A stretch of DNA of 64,000 nt from Stichopus chloronotus (Eukaryota; Echinodermata; Holothuroidea; Aspidochirotida; Stichopodidae): positions 19,815,738 through 19,879,737 of the forward strand of contig CM037833.1 of NCBI GenBank assembly GCA_021234535.1, given 5' to 3'. A model generated the notes under the pieces. The model was not told the DNA's origin and made no database searches. It saw only the letters and a list, made by a program, of their open reading frames with translations. Within the stretch, counting starts at the first letter, position 1; each line of letters begins with the position of its first letter. The position numbers were made by a program, and so were the translations under genes. Shown in pieces: positions 46,731 through 57,565 of the stretch.

Positions 46731-49118
46731 AACATTAACGATATATTTTTCATGTATATATGAGCAGCGTCAAGTGTGAGAATACAGTAGCATATGTTAC
46801 AAACGTGACCAATGTGGAACTCTGGTAAAACATTGAATAACATGTACTGCCGAAGCTCTCATCTTTTTTGCCTACTCTCATGCTGGATGTCGGAACCACA
46901 CGCGAACTGGCTTCACGTACTGTGATCACTGCGACTTGTGAGAATTTGCCAAGTGATAAAACTTCAATGGATAGGAAAGTCTGCCATCAAAGGCAACTCT
47001 ATTTGTTAACTAACTTCTGAATACTATACCCCTTATGTTTTGCCTCAAATCGACTCGTATTTGACCGAATGAGGTCTCTTCGTATCCAAGGATAGCCTAA
47101 CCGCGATGAGGTGCAGTCGTTGATTGCGATATCCTGTTGACATTCTGTATCTATGACTTAAAATACGAGAATTTAGGGGTATGACTGCCCCAACGACGGA
47201 TGTTATAGACGTTAGCAACACAGAAAGTTCCCGTTATAGTAGAGGGACACGTCCAGAACAGAAAAAAAAAAATCCAGAGAGAGAGAGGTTCCATTTCAAT
47301 TTACGATCGATCAGAGTTCCATTCATCAATGATTCGACTAGCACATGAATTTGATGAATTAAGTTGACGGAGATGATTAAAATCAGAGAGACAGGCGTAT
47401 ACGGTTAAGTTACGAGACGATGAAGAAGAAGAGGAGAATTACGATTACACAGTCGGGCTACACAGTGTGACAGTCGCCTACAAAGAGAGTGAGATGTTGA
47501 TAGTTCAGCGACAGATTCACCAGTGCTGGGAACATCATGGCTCTAACCCTTCAGGAGGTAGAAAGTCACGAGGTCTACGACGACGTTGACGATCATCGTA
47601 TGCAAATCGTTGCTACCCATGAGTTGACCAATCACGTTTCATTGCACAATCTTTCCAAGAAACAGTGCTTGCTATTTCCATTTGTTATGTGTGTCTTTAT
47701 TTATACTGACTGACAGAAGGGGAAAAGAAGAAAAAGTAAGTAAACTGTGGTAAACACCGAGAACTGAACTTTGTATGACCTCTTAGTTAGAGCGTAACGT
47801 TCACCACATACAAGACTATCTATGACGTCACTGTTGAAGACAGTGATGTTCGTCCGTACTTACACTGTCGACATACATGTGCAGGATTCGTCTATTTTTT
47901 TTTTGAATAAATGCACAAAAAGTATGGCAAGCTATATTTAATGACATAGGCGAATTCATCTGCAATCTTTATTGGTGTGTACGCTACAATCGATGTTGCC
48001 CTATCAACAAAGGGATTGAGCATGCAATCTTTGATATTGCACTTTGTTTTGATATATTGGTACTGAAAATGAGAATGCCATATCATTTTATATGTACATA
48101 TATTTTTTGCAAGTTTGCTCAGATTACACGCAAATGCAAATTGTGTGTCATTGTGTATGTGATATTATGTATCATAGTTTGTCCGTCTGGTTATAAGAAT
48201 CGCACATGCAGAGTCGGTGTGAGTATCAACCGTACCTCTCCTGTGTGATACGGCTGTTGTTTTCTAGCTTGTGACGTGGTGTTTACGTCCAACACATGTT
48301 TCTTTGATTCAATAACCTTCAGTATGCAGCCTTCACAGGTTTTGAAGAGCGTAAGGCTGCTTGCAACGGCTGATTGCTGAATCTCTAGCATATTCTGTCG
48401 GTGTCTCTTTGATTCTCAGTCTGTTTTGCATAACGTTAATGACGTAGGTCTGGACAACTGTTATCGTCATTTACATAGATCTACCAGTAATGAATATTGG
48501 AAGAATTATCAGCTTATTTATGAACCATCGTCCATTGTTCGCCAAGGAAAATATGATCCATGTATCACCAGGGATGTAATTTACAAAGAGACAGCTTAAA
48601 ACAATGACTCAGCATTTTACATTGAGTTATGCGTTAGCTCAAATTGTAGAGTCAAATGAACTGGATCCTGACGGTGGTGGGTAATTCGTAACACATATTT
48701 ATATCATATTGATTACTTTCATTTGTTTTAATTCATGTGGAGTGATATAACATAGAAAGAGGATATAGATAGATTAACTTTCTCAAACCACTCCAAAAGC
48801 TGTTGCTGTCTTATGACGTTGCGTTGTAATACTCTTTGATTGTTTAATATAAAATCTCCAATGGTTTTGACTAGCCAAAATATCTTTTGCTTATGTCTTT
48901 GTTTTCGGTTTTGTTTCTTTCATGTGTGGAGTGGTTTAAATTTTGTACTCAGATCGTTTATGGAATGATAAAAAATAAACACTTTACAAATCTAGTCATT
49001 AATTTAGCTTGTCTCTAGAATTTGCATATAGCTAGAAATGGAAATAGCAATTCCTTAAGTGTTCACTCAGAATTCACCATTCTGTAGGATTAGAGAGGAA
49101 TGATTTTTAACGGATTCT
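46731..49118. other. No gene recognised
   Basis: Downstream of the GPCR. No clear AATAAA is near the stop codon. Frames of 63-66 codons (47892-48391) are unremarkable. Confidence 0.45.
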
Positions 49119-49190
49119 ATCTGCCCGAGTGGCCCAGTGACTACCTCCTTTGAGATCGAGAATCCCTGGTTCAATCTAGCTGCTCTTAAA
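49119..49190 (+). mobile_element. tRNA-derived SINE head (remnant)
   Basis: GAGTGGCCCAGTGA (49127-49140) resembles a pol III A box and GGTTCAATC (49168-49176) a B box, at normal spacing. The ends do not pair as an acceptor stem, so this is not an intact tRNA. No conserved SINE tail is seen downstream. Confidence 0.5.
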
Positions 49191-49453
49191 TTTCCCTCGT
49201 CTTCGATTCTACCCACAATGCTGTCCTTCACAATGTTTTAAGATCCAGATAAATTTTTCTTCGAAGTCTTGGACATCACTTAAGACAGATTTCAAATGTA
49301 ATATAATAACGGGCAGAAGAATAATCATTGGTAAGTGTTGCTGCTAAAACAACAACAAAAAACTATTTTATGCTGAACAAGTGTTGAAAATACTGACAAA
49401 GTATCAGCCTCTCCTCCATCAATCAGAATTCGTGGGAAATGTCGTAAAGTTTT

Positions 49454-50196
49454 CGTAACCCGCAAAACCTTCGCAACACTCTCGTGTGGACTAAAGTTAA
49501 GACCGCTGCTAATGACTTTTTTAATCCCAATTTGAGTTGCCAACCCTGTTGTTATACACGTTGCGAACTGTGACACATTATGTTGTGAACTAGCTAGTGC
49601 ACTGCGCAGCCATGCAAATGGTAACGTTTTTCACCTAAAATCTGATGCAAACTCCTGTAAAGTTAGATTTTGCATTCATTGCACCATCTGCCCTTCTTTT
49701 AGTATTCAGTGCGTGGGATCCTCTGCTAACTTCCCTCTAGGCTAAATCAACTCAAATACACCTTTCGTTCGTTTTGTACACAAAGCTGTAAGAATCGCAA
49801 TTATTGTTGGCGTCTCTACAATCACCTCTCTACCCATTCCCCCGAACAATTTCAAATTCGCCATACACCACGTCCTAGATAGGTTATGCGGCCTACGTAA
49901 CGAAGAAACCAACGGGATTCGGGAGCTTGACACAACTTTTCCAAAGGGACTTAACATCAGTGACCGCTTTCATGCCCAAGTTCTCAAATCCAGGTACAAC
50001 CACAAGCAGCCATTGTGTTTGCCACGCTTTGAGGTGCAGTAGGGTCCAACAACTTCGTACAATCTAATTTTCTTCTAAATTTCTACTTTACTTTTTTTCG
50101 AGGTTTGCAGGCAACAATCGCTGCAACAAACCTCAATGCCAAATATGTCCCCACATAACTACCACCAATCATTACCAGTTTCACAAACAATTCTAA
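49454..50196 (+). pseudogene. Possible Penelope-like element fragments
   Basis: Two short plus-strand peptides resemble the linker before the GIY-YIG nuclease of Penelope-like elements. RNPQNLRNTLVWTKVKTA, followed by CQPCCYTRCEL, lies at 49454-49573. RCNKPQCQICPHITTTNHY lies at 50101-50196. Each is followed by a stop, and no RT core or GIY-YIG motif was found around them. The assignment rests on the NLR..LV..K and C..P.C..CPHI patterns only. Confidence 0.35.
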
Positions 50197-52310
50197 ATAG
50201 TCGCTTTGTAAGTCTTTGCATATTTACTTCATTGTATCTTTTTTGTTGTAAATAGTAGCTTTGTAAGCCTCTGTACCCTTTCTTTACTCTGTAGTTCATT
50301 TTGCTCTCTAGTGCATTTCTCCTCTAGTTTTACCTGGAACAGGTTTCAGGTGGAACCGAAAATTCCGATTTTTAATAAAAAAAATATTCCAATTTCAACT
50401 ATAGGTACAAATGTCAAGTACTTCACGATAAAAAATTGAGGATGATGCGTATTTCATCATGATTCTTGTGGCATCTCAACCTACCCAAAATGAATCACCA
50501 TTTTTATAAGGCTGTTTTTTTTTCATTCACATACATTGAGAAAATACAGACTTAAGATTCCTATTCCAGGCTGGGTGTAGAGAGCCCTAGAAGACCCGAT
50601 GATTGCAATTTCCGGCCGTTTCAGGGGTTGAAAGGTCACGTCCTCTTTTTACGTTCTGTGCTAACTAATGATGTCGAGGTACTTAGTCTAGCTGTTAATC
50701 AGTTTCTTCCCCGTATCTTTTTTGTTTCGCCGAGCCTGATAGTGCCCTTTCTGTAGAGACTGCCCCTGATCCATTATAAAATTCTGGATCTGATAAGAAA
50801 TGATAAGGTAATCGTACTGTCCGAAACCATCAAGTTGCGGTTACCATTCAGTTGGTTGGCAAAGAAACATACAGCCTGTTAAAATGTAGTAACGTAACCC
50901 TAAAGTAACACTACTCTTCGAGTAACAGCACTAGGCTACACAATAGTGGTAAAGTTTTCGAAATATTGGTCATTTCCCATTATCTATATATTTTCTTGAA
51001 GGACAAAATGGCATTAGATTAACATTTATGATATTTTAAATTGAAAGCTGCATTTGGACACTGTACGTGAACCATTCCAAGTTGTGTGTATCTTCGTACG
51101 GATAATTGTTGAAATAGTAATTTGTACTAACTAGGAAATAGATCAGAAAATTGTTTTATTTGTAACATTTTTCCTGGGTGCAATTTTTAATGGATAAAAT
51201 GGATAAAATATATGCTTCAGACTAACTTTAATGGCAGTATTAGTTTCCAACATTCGATATTTCACATGGGAACTATATGAGTCGTAAAATACCAGCTATT
51301 TCAAATTGGTTTGTAATGAAAGCATTCTGTTCCGTCTTTTTCTTAACGGAAATGAAAGAGAAAGAAGTATATAGGTTGTTTTGATCTGTGACAGTAACCT
51401 TTTCAATAACTTTTGACACAATTCTTCTACCACGGGCAGAATCCGTGGAAGGATTTTCGTTCAATTAAAGTGTTCACCAACAAGAAGAGGTAACTTAATA
51501 TATGAGACTTTTTACCTTTCTGTCAGTTAACAAAAGCGAACCGATAAACTCTGCATTCCCCACAATGCATTTCAAAATCTAGGTTGAAACATCCAGTGTG
51601 ATATTTAGAGAGAACACTTACTCATGTACGATTCATCAATTAAAACTAGACGGTATTATTGCCCATTATTGTTATCTGTTTCGAAGTTTGCTTACTTTCT
51701 GAGCCGTTTATCTTTTAAGATGATACATGGGTCGCTAGTTTTAAAGAAATCTAACCTCGTCAAATTTTGGTTTAATGCAGTACTTACGGGCGTTGTCACA
51801 GTAACTTAATTGTGTTTGTAAAAAAAAAAAAAAAAAGACTGTGATAGATTGAGTAGTGAAACTTAGAACTGTGATATGATATGGTTTAATCCCATATTTT
51901 CCCCAGAACCTCAAACAATGAACCGCCAAGTTCCGCCATTTCATACGACACAGGTCTTTAATAGTTCAGTCAACATAGGAGACTACCCAGCTTAAATGAC
52001 GGAAACTTAAAGTATGTGACTTTTATGGTTCGAAACGTTTTGAAAATGATGGAAGCAGTATGGCAACTTTCTGATGGGGCAGATTAGGCCTGCGTTATAT
52101 TACACACATAGATATTTCAGATGAACACTTAATCATGTTAAAGGTGAAAAGATGAACTTGTTAGCCCAAGACTCTAGTTAACACGTATCTGTAGAATAAC
52201 TATGGGGGATGATTACATTGACCATCCCTTAGTCAAATATTAAGGGGATATATCCCACCTACCCGGGATTTACGCTTGTGGCGTCCATGTTGGTTCTCAG
52301 GAAAAGAATA
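50197..52310. other. No gene recognised
   Basis: AT-rich with an A(17) run near 51820. Frames of 60-70 codons only. Confidence 0.45.
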
Positions 52311-52554
52311 GGGAGCTTTCGATTGATGCGTCCACTAGTCGACTGCTACGATTGCTTGGTCATTTTTGAGCTTATGCGCATGCGTCAAGTCGCCTCCCTC
52401 GTCCACTCGCCAAATCGAGGACGGCAAAACCACGGTTTACGTGCTCTTGATTTGTGTAGCGGACGAGGGAGACTACGTGACGCGTGGGCATAAGCTCAAA
52501 AATGACGTAACTATCGTAGCAGTCGACCAGTGGACGTATCAATCGAAGGCTCCC
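52311..52554. mobile_element. Foldback MITE, 244 bp, near-complete hairpin
   Basis: TA|GGGAGC at the left (52309-52316) and GCTCCC|TA at the right (52549-52556). The two halves are inverted repeats almost to the centre: TTCGATTGATGCGTCCACT pairs with its counterpart near 52530-52548 with one mismatch. CATTTTTGAGCTTATGC and CCTCCCTCGTCC are also mirrored. The loop is only about CCACG near 52430. TA duplication fits a mariner-type or foldback MITE. The open frames on both strands here are consequences of the inverted repeat. Confidence 0.85.
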
Positions 52555-53019
52555 TAAAGTCAACGTGCGACAAACGAGGGGTCGATATATATATAAAATG
52601 ATGGCGACACTGATGATGATGGTGGTAATTGAAAGATGCTGGACACAATTCGCGTTGAGTTCAACTCGTTGAAATGGACAATAGGCCAATCAAATACGCG
52701 AAATGTCCACTTTTATCGAAGCTAATAGCTTTGATTCTTGGATTTACTAAGCTTTTCATGTGTTAACCTTTTCTCTCTTTCTTTTTTCACCAGCGTTTTT
52801 GAGTAACGCTTCATTCGGTACATGCACGTTAATAGCAGATTCCACTGTGAGTTTGAACAGTTACGGAGACATTTGTATTATTTTATTCAGTGCAGAGCAA
52901 TAAGATTTTAGATGGGGAGGGGGCAACAAATGGAAGGCAAAAGAATATGCTGGGGACCATATAAAGTTTGTAGTGTGGGCTCAGCTCGTCGAGTGCAGGG
53001 AACAGCCTTAGTTCCCCTG
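52555..53019. other. No gene recognised
   Basis: Contains a short ATGATGATGG patch (52597-52625). Otherwise featureless. Confidence 0.45.
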
Positions 53020-53420
53020 ATGTGGTCCAGGGGGCAGATCCCATGAAGCTTTGAGGTTTAAGGATTCCTCTGCGTGAAAAAAATAAACTTTAGGATAGGT
53101 TCAACTTTGTTCAAAGCGCATAATTAAATGGACAGATTCCAAACTATTTTATAATGGGTTAGGCCCATTCCTCTAAGTCGACAAGATAAAAACGTAGGGC
53201 CCCTCATGGGGTCCAGGTACAAAGCCCCTGGAAGTTCTGAGGTTTTAGCATATCTCGGAGTGAAAAATTAGGTCTAATGATAGGTGTACTCAAACATCGA
53301 AACTTACGATCTCTGGTGTTGTTCAGAGACATATTTTGGGGTGTCCAGGAAACTTCGCCCCCGGAAACGTTTAAGTTTAAGTATATCTGTAGGTGAAAAA
53401 GTATGTCATATGGACTTCCT
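53020..53420 (+). repeat. Three diverged repeats with GGTCCAGG...GTGAAAAA
   Basis: Units begin near 53027, 53211 and 53341 with G(G/T)(G/T)CCAGG, then a GAGGTTT(A/T)A(G/A)-like word and end (T/A)G(C/G)GTGAAAAA. Spacing is irregular (about 185 and 130 bp). This is probably a remnant of an unclassified repeat into which the adjacent LINE inserted. Confidence 0.45.
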
Positions 53421-53526
53421 AAATCAAGTAAGTCAATGCAAAATAATGAATGTAAACACATAATAGGCATGTATATGTGTGTATTTCCTCAGGTCACTTC
53501 AACTGAGTTGGGGAGCAACTGAAAAA

Positions 53527-56500
53527 AGAGTTTGAGTTTGAGTTTATTCATTCACGCATGTATATATATACAAATGATTTAATTATATAGGTTACTTGTT
53601 TCGTAATTATGAAGTACTATATACACATACATGAAAGGGACGTCATAAGCTCTGAGAGAGCTTGAGGTGACGTCCAACAGAAAATAAACAAAGTTATACT
53701 AATTGGGAATGAAGATCAGGTGACTTAAGAACAACAAAACTATACAATAGTTATTTACAACAAAAATTGGAAATGAAATAAGAATAAGAAAAGAACCTTA
53801 GGAGTAGGAAGAAAAAAAAAAGCTGGGGAGGAGGGAGGTGGGTGGATGTAGGAAAAACAAAGGGAAAGGGATGAAGAAGGTTTTCTACATCACTTGTAAT
53901 AAATCAGTATTGCATAGTATATTTATCCAAGATAAGACTCTTAATTTGTCTCTTAAAGCTATTTTTTGTAGGGTACATTCGAATATCCATAGGTAAAGAA
54001 TTCCAAAGGTCGGGGCCAGTGTGTCTAATAGATCGATGGGCGAGAGCTGTTTTGGGGTTTTCTAGATGAACATTTAAAGAAATTCGGGTTGGATAATTGT
54101 GGATAGCAGAGTTGATGCGAAGCATGTGTAACAGGTTGGCGGGCAGTTCTTGAGTATGGAATCTGTACATAAAAAGAGCAATTTGGAGGTAATGAATATC
54201 ATGTATAGTAAGTGTGCGTAGCTCATAAAATAATGGATTCGAATGTGCCCGATAATCTGAGTTCGTACAAATCCGGACAGCTTTTTTCTGGAGAAGAAGC
54301 AAGGAGTTAATTTTAGATTTTTGACAAGCCCAAACAATATTACAGTATGAAATGAAGGGTAGTGTAATCGAATTATAAACAGTAATCAAAGTTCGTAGAG
54401 GAATATAAGAACTTACTTTATACAATGCACCAACTCCACGTGATGCAGACGTAATAACGTTAGCTATATGAGAATTCCAGTTCAATTCCTCATCGACAGT
54501 AATACCTAGGAATTTAGTACCTACTTTTTGATCAATTTTCATATTGTCAATAAAAATATTAAAGGAAGGGTAAGTGTTAATTGACCTTTGATTCTTGAAG
54601 AGCATAAAGTTCGTTTTATTTACATTTAATGATAACCTGTTACTTCTGAACCATGTGGAGACCTTGGGTAGCTCCGTATTCATAGTTTCAATAAGATGCT
54701 CAAAATTATGGTGAGATAAAAATACATTCGTATCGTCAGCAAATAAGATGAAATGAAGTAATGAAGATGAGTTACAAATATCATTAATATATATGAGAAA
54801 TAACAAGGGTCCAAGGATAGAACCTTGGGGGACACCACATCTGATCAATGAAATATCAGAGTTTACATTATTATAAGTAGTGTACTGTTTTCTGTCGGAA
54901 AGGTAGTTTTCAAACCATACGAGAGGAATTCCTCTAATACCATAAAAGTTTAATTTGTTTAGTAAAATATGATGATCAAGAGTATCGAAAGCTTTGCTAA
55001 GATCCATAAAAACGCCAAGTACATGTTCTTTTTTGGATAATGAAATTGAAATCTTATCACAAAGCTCAATAAGAGCAATATCTGTAGATTTGTGTTTTTG
55101 AAAGCCATATTGACATGGAAAGAGTAAGTTGTTTCTCATAAAGAAAGAATACAGTCTATTATATACAACTCTTTCGAGGATTTTGGAGAAGCTAGAGAGG
55201 ATAGATATGGGACGATAATTGCTTATCAGAGAGGCATCGTCCTTTTTATAAATGGGTATCACTTTGGCGAGTTTCATTTTAGTAGGGAAAGTACCAGTAC
55301 TTAGTGACAAGTTGATGATGTGTGTAATAGGGGAGACGATGAACGCAATTATTTTCTTCAGAAGATTATTGCTGATTTCATCATGACTGGTTGAGTCACT
55401 AGATTTAAGTGAGTTTACTACCTGAATTATTTCAAATGGTGTAGATGGAGTAAAATATAAGGAAGACACACATGGTGTTTTGAGAAAATGTTTAAAATTT
55501 ACATTAGTAGCCTGTACCGATGAGACTTGCTCAGGTCCTATATTAACAAAGTACGTGTTGAAAGCATTGACGATGTCATGTGGTTGGTCATAAATACAAT
55601 TATTATGAGTAAGCCTATGTATAGGAGTAGAATTTTTTGATCGACCAAGGATATCATTGATAATTTTCCAGGTGGTAGTGACATCACCATCTGAGTTCTC
55701 TATTTTTGTGCCATAGTGTTTTTTCTTTGATAAGCGTATAATAGATGTTAACTTATTACGATACGTCTTGTATCTGTTAATATTATTTGTGGTGGGGTCT
55801 TTGAGGCTGCTCTTATAATATTTGTTCCTTGTTTTTATAGATTTCAGTATTCCTTTAGTAATCCAGGGTTTGATGGAGCAATTTTGCTTTAACTTTCGAT
55901 TAGCCTTAGGAATGTTTTTGTTCAAATAATAATTAAATTTTGACATAAATATATTAAAGGCTTGTTCAGCATTTTCTTCTAGAAAAACATTTTCCCAGCT
56001 TTCAGAGCTAAGATCTAAGTTGAGGTTAGCTATTTTACCAGGAGTATATTGTCGTTTCAAGTAAGTTTCATTTTTACTATGTGGTTTGGTTTGCTGCTTC
56101 ATTTCTGACAAAAGTGTAAAAACCGGTAAGTGGTCTGAGATATCAGAGTATATAATGCCTGAGGAGAAAAGAGTGTGGTCAATGTTAGTAAATATATTGT
56201 CAATGAGAGTATCAGTTTGTGGCGTGATTCTAGTTGCTTTATCTATGAGTGGTTCAAAGGAATTGGAACGGAGAATATTCATGAACTGAAAGGATATTCG
56301 ATCATTTGAAAGTAAATTTATATTGAAATCCCCTAATATGTGAACACTTTTACCCTCTCTAAGTATCCTCGATAGTAATATATCAAACTCTTCTAGAAAA
56401 AGATCACTATTGCTATTAGGTGGTTTGTACACTACTCCTATGATATAACTTTTACTATTTACATTTTCAATTTCAATGAATAAAGATTCTGCACTTTCCT

Positions 56501-56765
56501 GATTAAGGCAAATGTCAGGTCTCAATTTGAAAGACAGAGAATTATTTACATACAAAGCCACACCACCTCCTTTGCCATTTTTTCTGTTGTTACAAAGAAG
56601 TCTGTAACTGCTAATTTCAAATATCGGAGGTGAAAAATTATGAAGCCATGTTTCGGTTATGCCTATTACTGAAAAGGAATGGGAAAGGGTTGAAAGGAGT
56701 GTATCCAGCAAATCAAAATTCTTAGATAGACTGCGAGATTCTGACTGGGTGAGTTTCCCCATATC
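53527..56765 (-). mobile_element. Jockey/CR1-type LINE with intact ORF2
   Basis: Element on the minus strand. The ORF ends at 53904, followed by about 375 bp of 3' UTR that terminates in a short AAACTC tandem (53527-53546), the kind of tail used by this LINE group. The 5' end stops exactly at a G13 run (56765-56777 on the plus strand as C13) preceded by GTGGCGTCACCAAAGAAG, which looks like unrelated repeat DNA. The insertion is therefore probably 5'-truncated at the start of ORF2 and lacks ORF1. No target-site duplication was seen. Confidence 0.85.
53904..56762 (-). CDS. LINE ORF2: APE endonuclease plus reverse transcriptase
   Basis: 952 codons without a stop or frameshift. An APE-like endonuclease occupies about residues 1-215 (SRSLSKNFDLLDTLL, IGITETWL, GDFNINLL near 141, SDHLPVF near 207). 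A linker with basic residues follows. The reverse transcriptase occupies about 480-760 (NYRPISILSSFSKILERVVY near 513, YGFQKHKSTDIAL, FMDLSKAFDTLDH, GVPQGSILGPLLFLIYINDI, and the catalytic FADDTNVFL near 674). The C-terminal domain contains WNSHI, CNIVWACQKSK and the closing LWNSLP. It would nick target DNA and prime reverse transcription of its own RNA. The first Met lies just at the element's 5' boundary and may not be the natural start. All catalytic blocks I can identify are intact, so it may be a young insertion. Confidence 0.9.
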   Translation of the reverse strand: MGKLTQSESRSLSKNFDLLDTLLSTLSHSFSVIGITETWLHNFSPPIFEISSYRLLCNNRKNGKGGGVALYVNNSLSFKLRPDICLNQESAESLFIEIENVNSKSYIIGVVYKPPNSNSDLFLEEFDILLSRILREGKSVHILGDFNINLLSNDRISFQFMNILRSNSFEPLIDKATRITPQTDTLIDNIFTNIDHTLFSSGIIYSDISDHLPVFTLLSEMKQQTKPHSKNETYLKRQYTPGKIANLNLDLSSESWENVFLEENAEQAFNIFMSKFNYYLNKNIPKANRKLKQNCSIKPWITKGILKSIKTRNKYYKSSLKDPTTNNINRYKTYRNKLTSIIRLSKKKHYGTKIENSDGDVTTTWKIINDILGRSKNSTPIHRLTHNNCIYDQPHDIVNAFNTYFVNIGPEQVSSVQATNVNFKHFLKTPCVSSLYFTPSTPFEIIQVVNSLKSSDSTSHDEISNNLLKKIIAFIVSPITHIINLSLSTGTFPTKMKLAKVIPIYKKDDASLISNYRPISILSSFSKILERVVYNRLYSFFMRNNLLFPCQYGFQKHKSTDIALIELCDKISISLSKKEHVLGVFMDLSKAFDTLDHHILLNKLNFYGIRGIPLVWFENYLSDRKQYTTYNNVNSDISLIRCGVPQGSILGPLLFLIYINDICNSSSLLHFILFADDTNVFLSHHNFEHLIETMNTELPKVSTWFRSNRLSLNVNKTNFMLFKNQRSINTYPSFNIFIDNMKIDQKVGTKFLGITVDEELNWNSHIANVITSASRGVGALYKVSSYIPLRTLITVYNSITLPFISYCNIVWACQKSKINSLLLLQKKAVRICTNSDYRAHSNPLFYELRTLTIHDIHYLQIALFMYRFHTQELPANLLHMLRINSAIHNYPTRISLNVHLENPKTALAHRSIRHTGPDLWNSLPMDIRMYPTKNSFKRQIKSLILDKYTMQY

Positions 56766-57349
56766 CCCCCCCCCCCCTTCTTTGGTGACGCCACTGATTA
56801 AGTGCTAATTGTTATTTCAGCCTTCTTGCAACATTCTTTGAATTTTGTCATAGTGTGTAACAGTGCTTAGGCCTACCATTCGAGAGATAACATCGACTGC
56901 TTGCACGCAGAGAAAATAGGAAGTTGACTGGGTTCTCCAAGTCGTTTTAATTACCCCCTAATAACACTCCTATGCTAGCCTCAGACTAATATTGACTAGT
57001 AGAATGTGTTTCTTTATGTGCGCAAACGTAGCAGTTTATTAATCAAAGCTCTCCACGATTATTTTGTTTGCAGGAAATTACCTTATGAAACGTTGTCATC
57101 AAACGTAAATGGGCCTTAGTGATCTCGAGTTATGATACTGATGATTACATTTATGAAGATAAATGGAATAGCGCCATCACCCTTCATTCCTGAAATTGTT
57201 ATCGTCGCAGTTTACATCGACTTCAAATGTGGTTAAGTTATTTACATGAGCGGTGTATTCATCGCTAATCCCATGCAAGATGGCGTTTAAATGAATAAGT
57301 GAGGTTGCAATAGCTATGGAGTTGATATTGGCGATTCTACAACGTTGTA
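56766..57349. other. No gene recognised; C13 run at the LINE boundary
   Basis: C13 (56765-56777), then GTGACGCCACTG, a motif like the end of a DNA transposon. Nothing else is identifiable. Confidence 0.5.
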
Positions 57350-57354
57350 ATACC

Positions 57355-57565
57355 ATTTAACATTGTTGTTGGTAAATAAAATTATGACATCATCATTTGA
57401 CTTCATGTAGTCACCGTTATCAAATTACGTTGTTGTCACTATAACATCGTCATTTGACTTCATGTAGTCATCATCGTCAATTATGTTGTTGTCATATACA
57501 GTTATGTCATCGTCATTTGATTTCAGATTGTCATCATGGCGAAATACATTGCTGTTGTTGAATTT
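57355..57565. repeat. ~65-bp tandem repeat, three copies
   Basis: CATC(A/G)TCATTTGACTTCATG with TAGTCA occurs twice and a diverged version once, each followed by AATTA(C/T)(G/A)TTGTTGTCA-type sequence. Non-coding minisatellite. Confidence 0.7.

Noticed and set aside
49119..49190. Functional tRNA gene
   Set aside because: A- and B-box-like motifs are present, but the acceptor and anticodon stems do not pair; a SINE remnant is more likely.
52278..52689. Overlapping open frames on both strands with similar peptides
   Set aside because: The similarity between strands is a direct result of the foldback element's inverted repeat.
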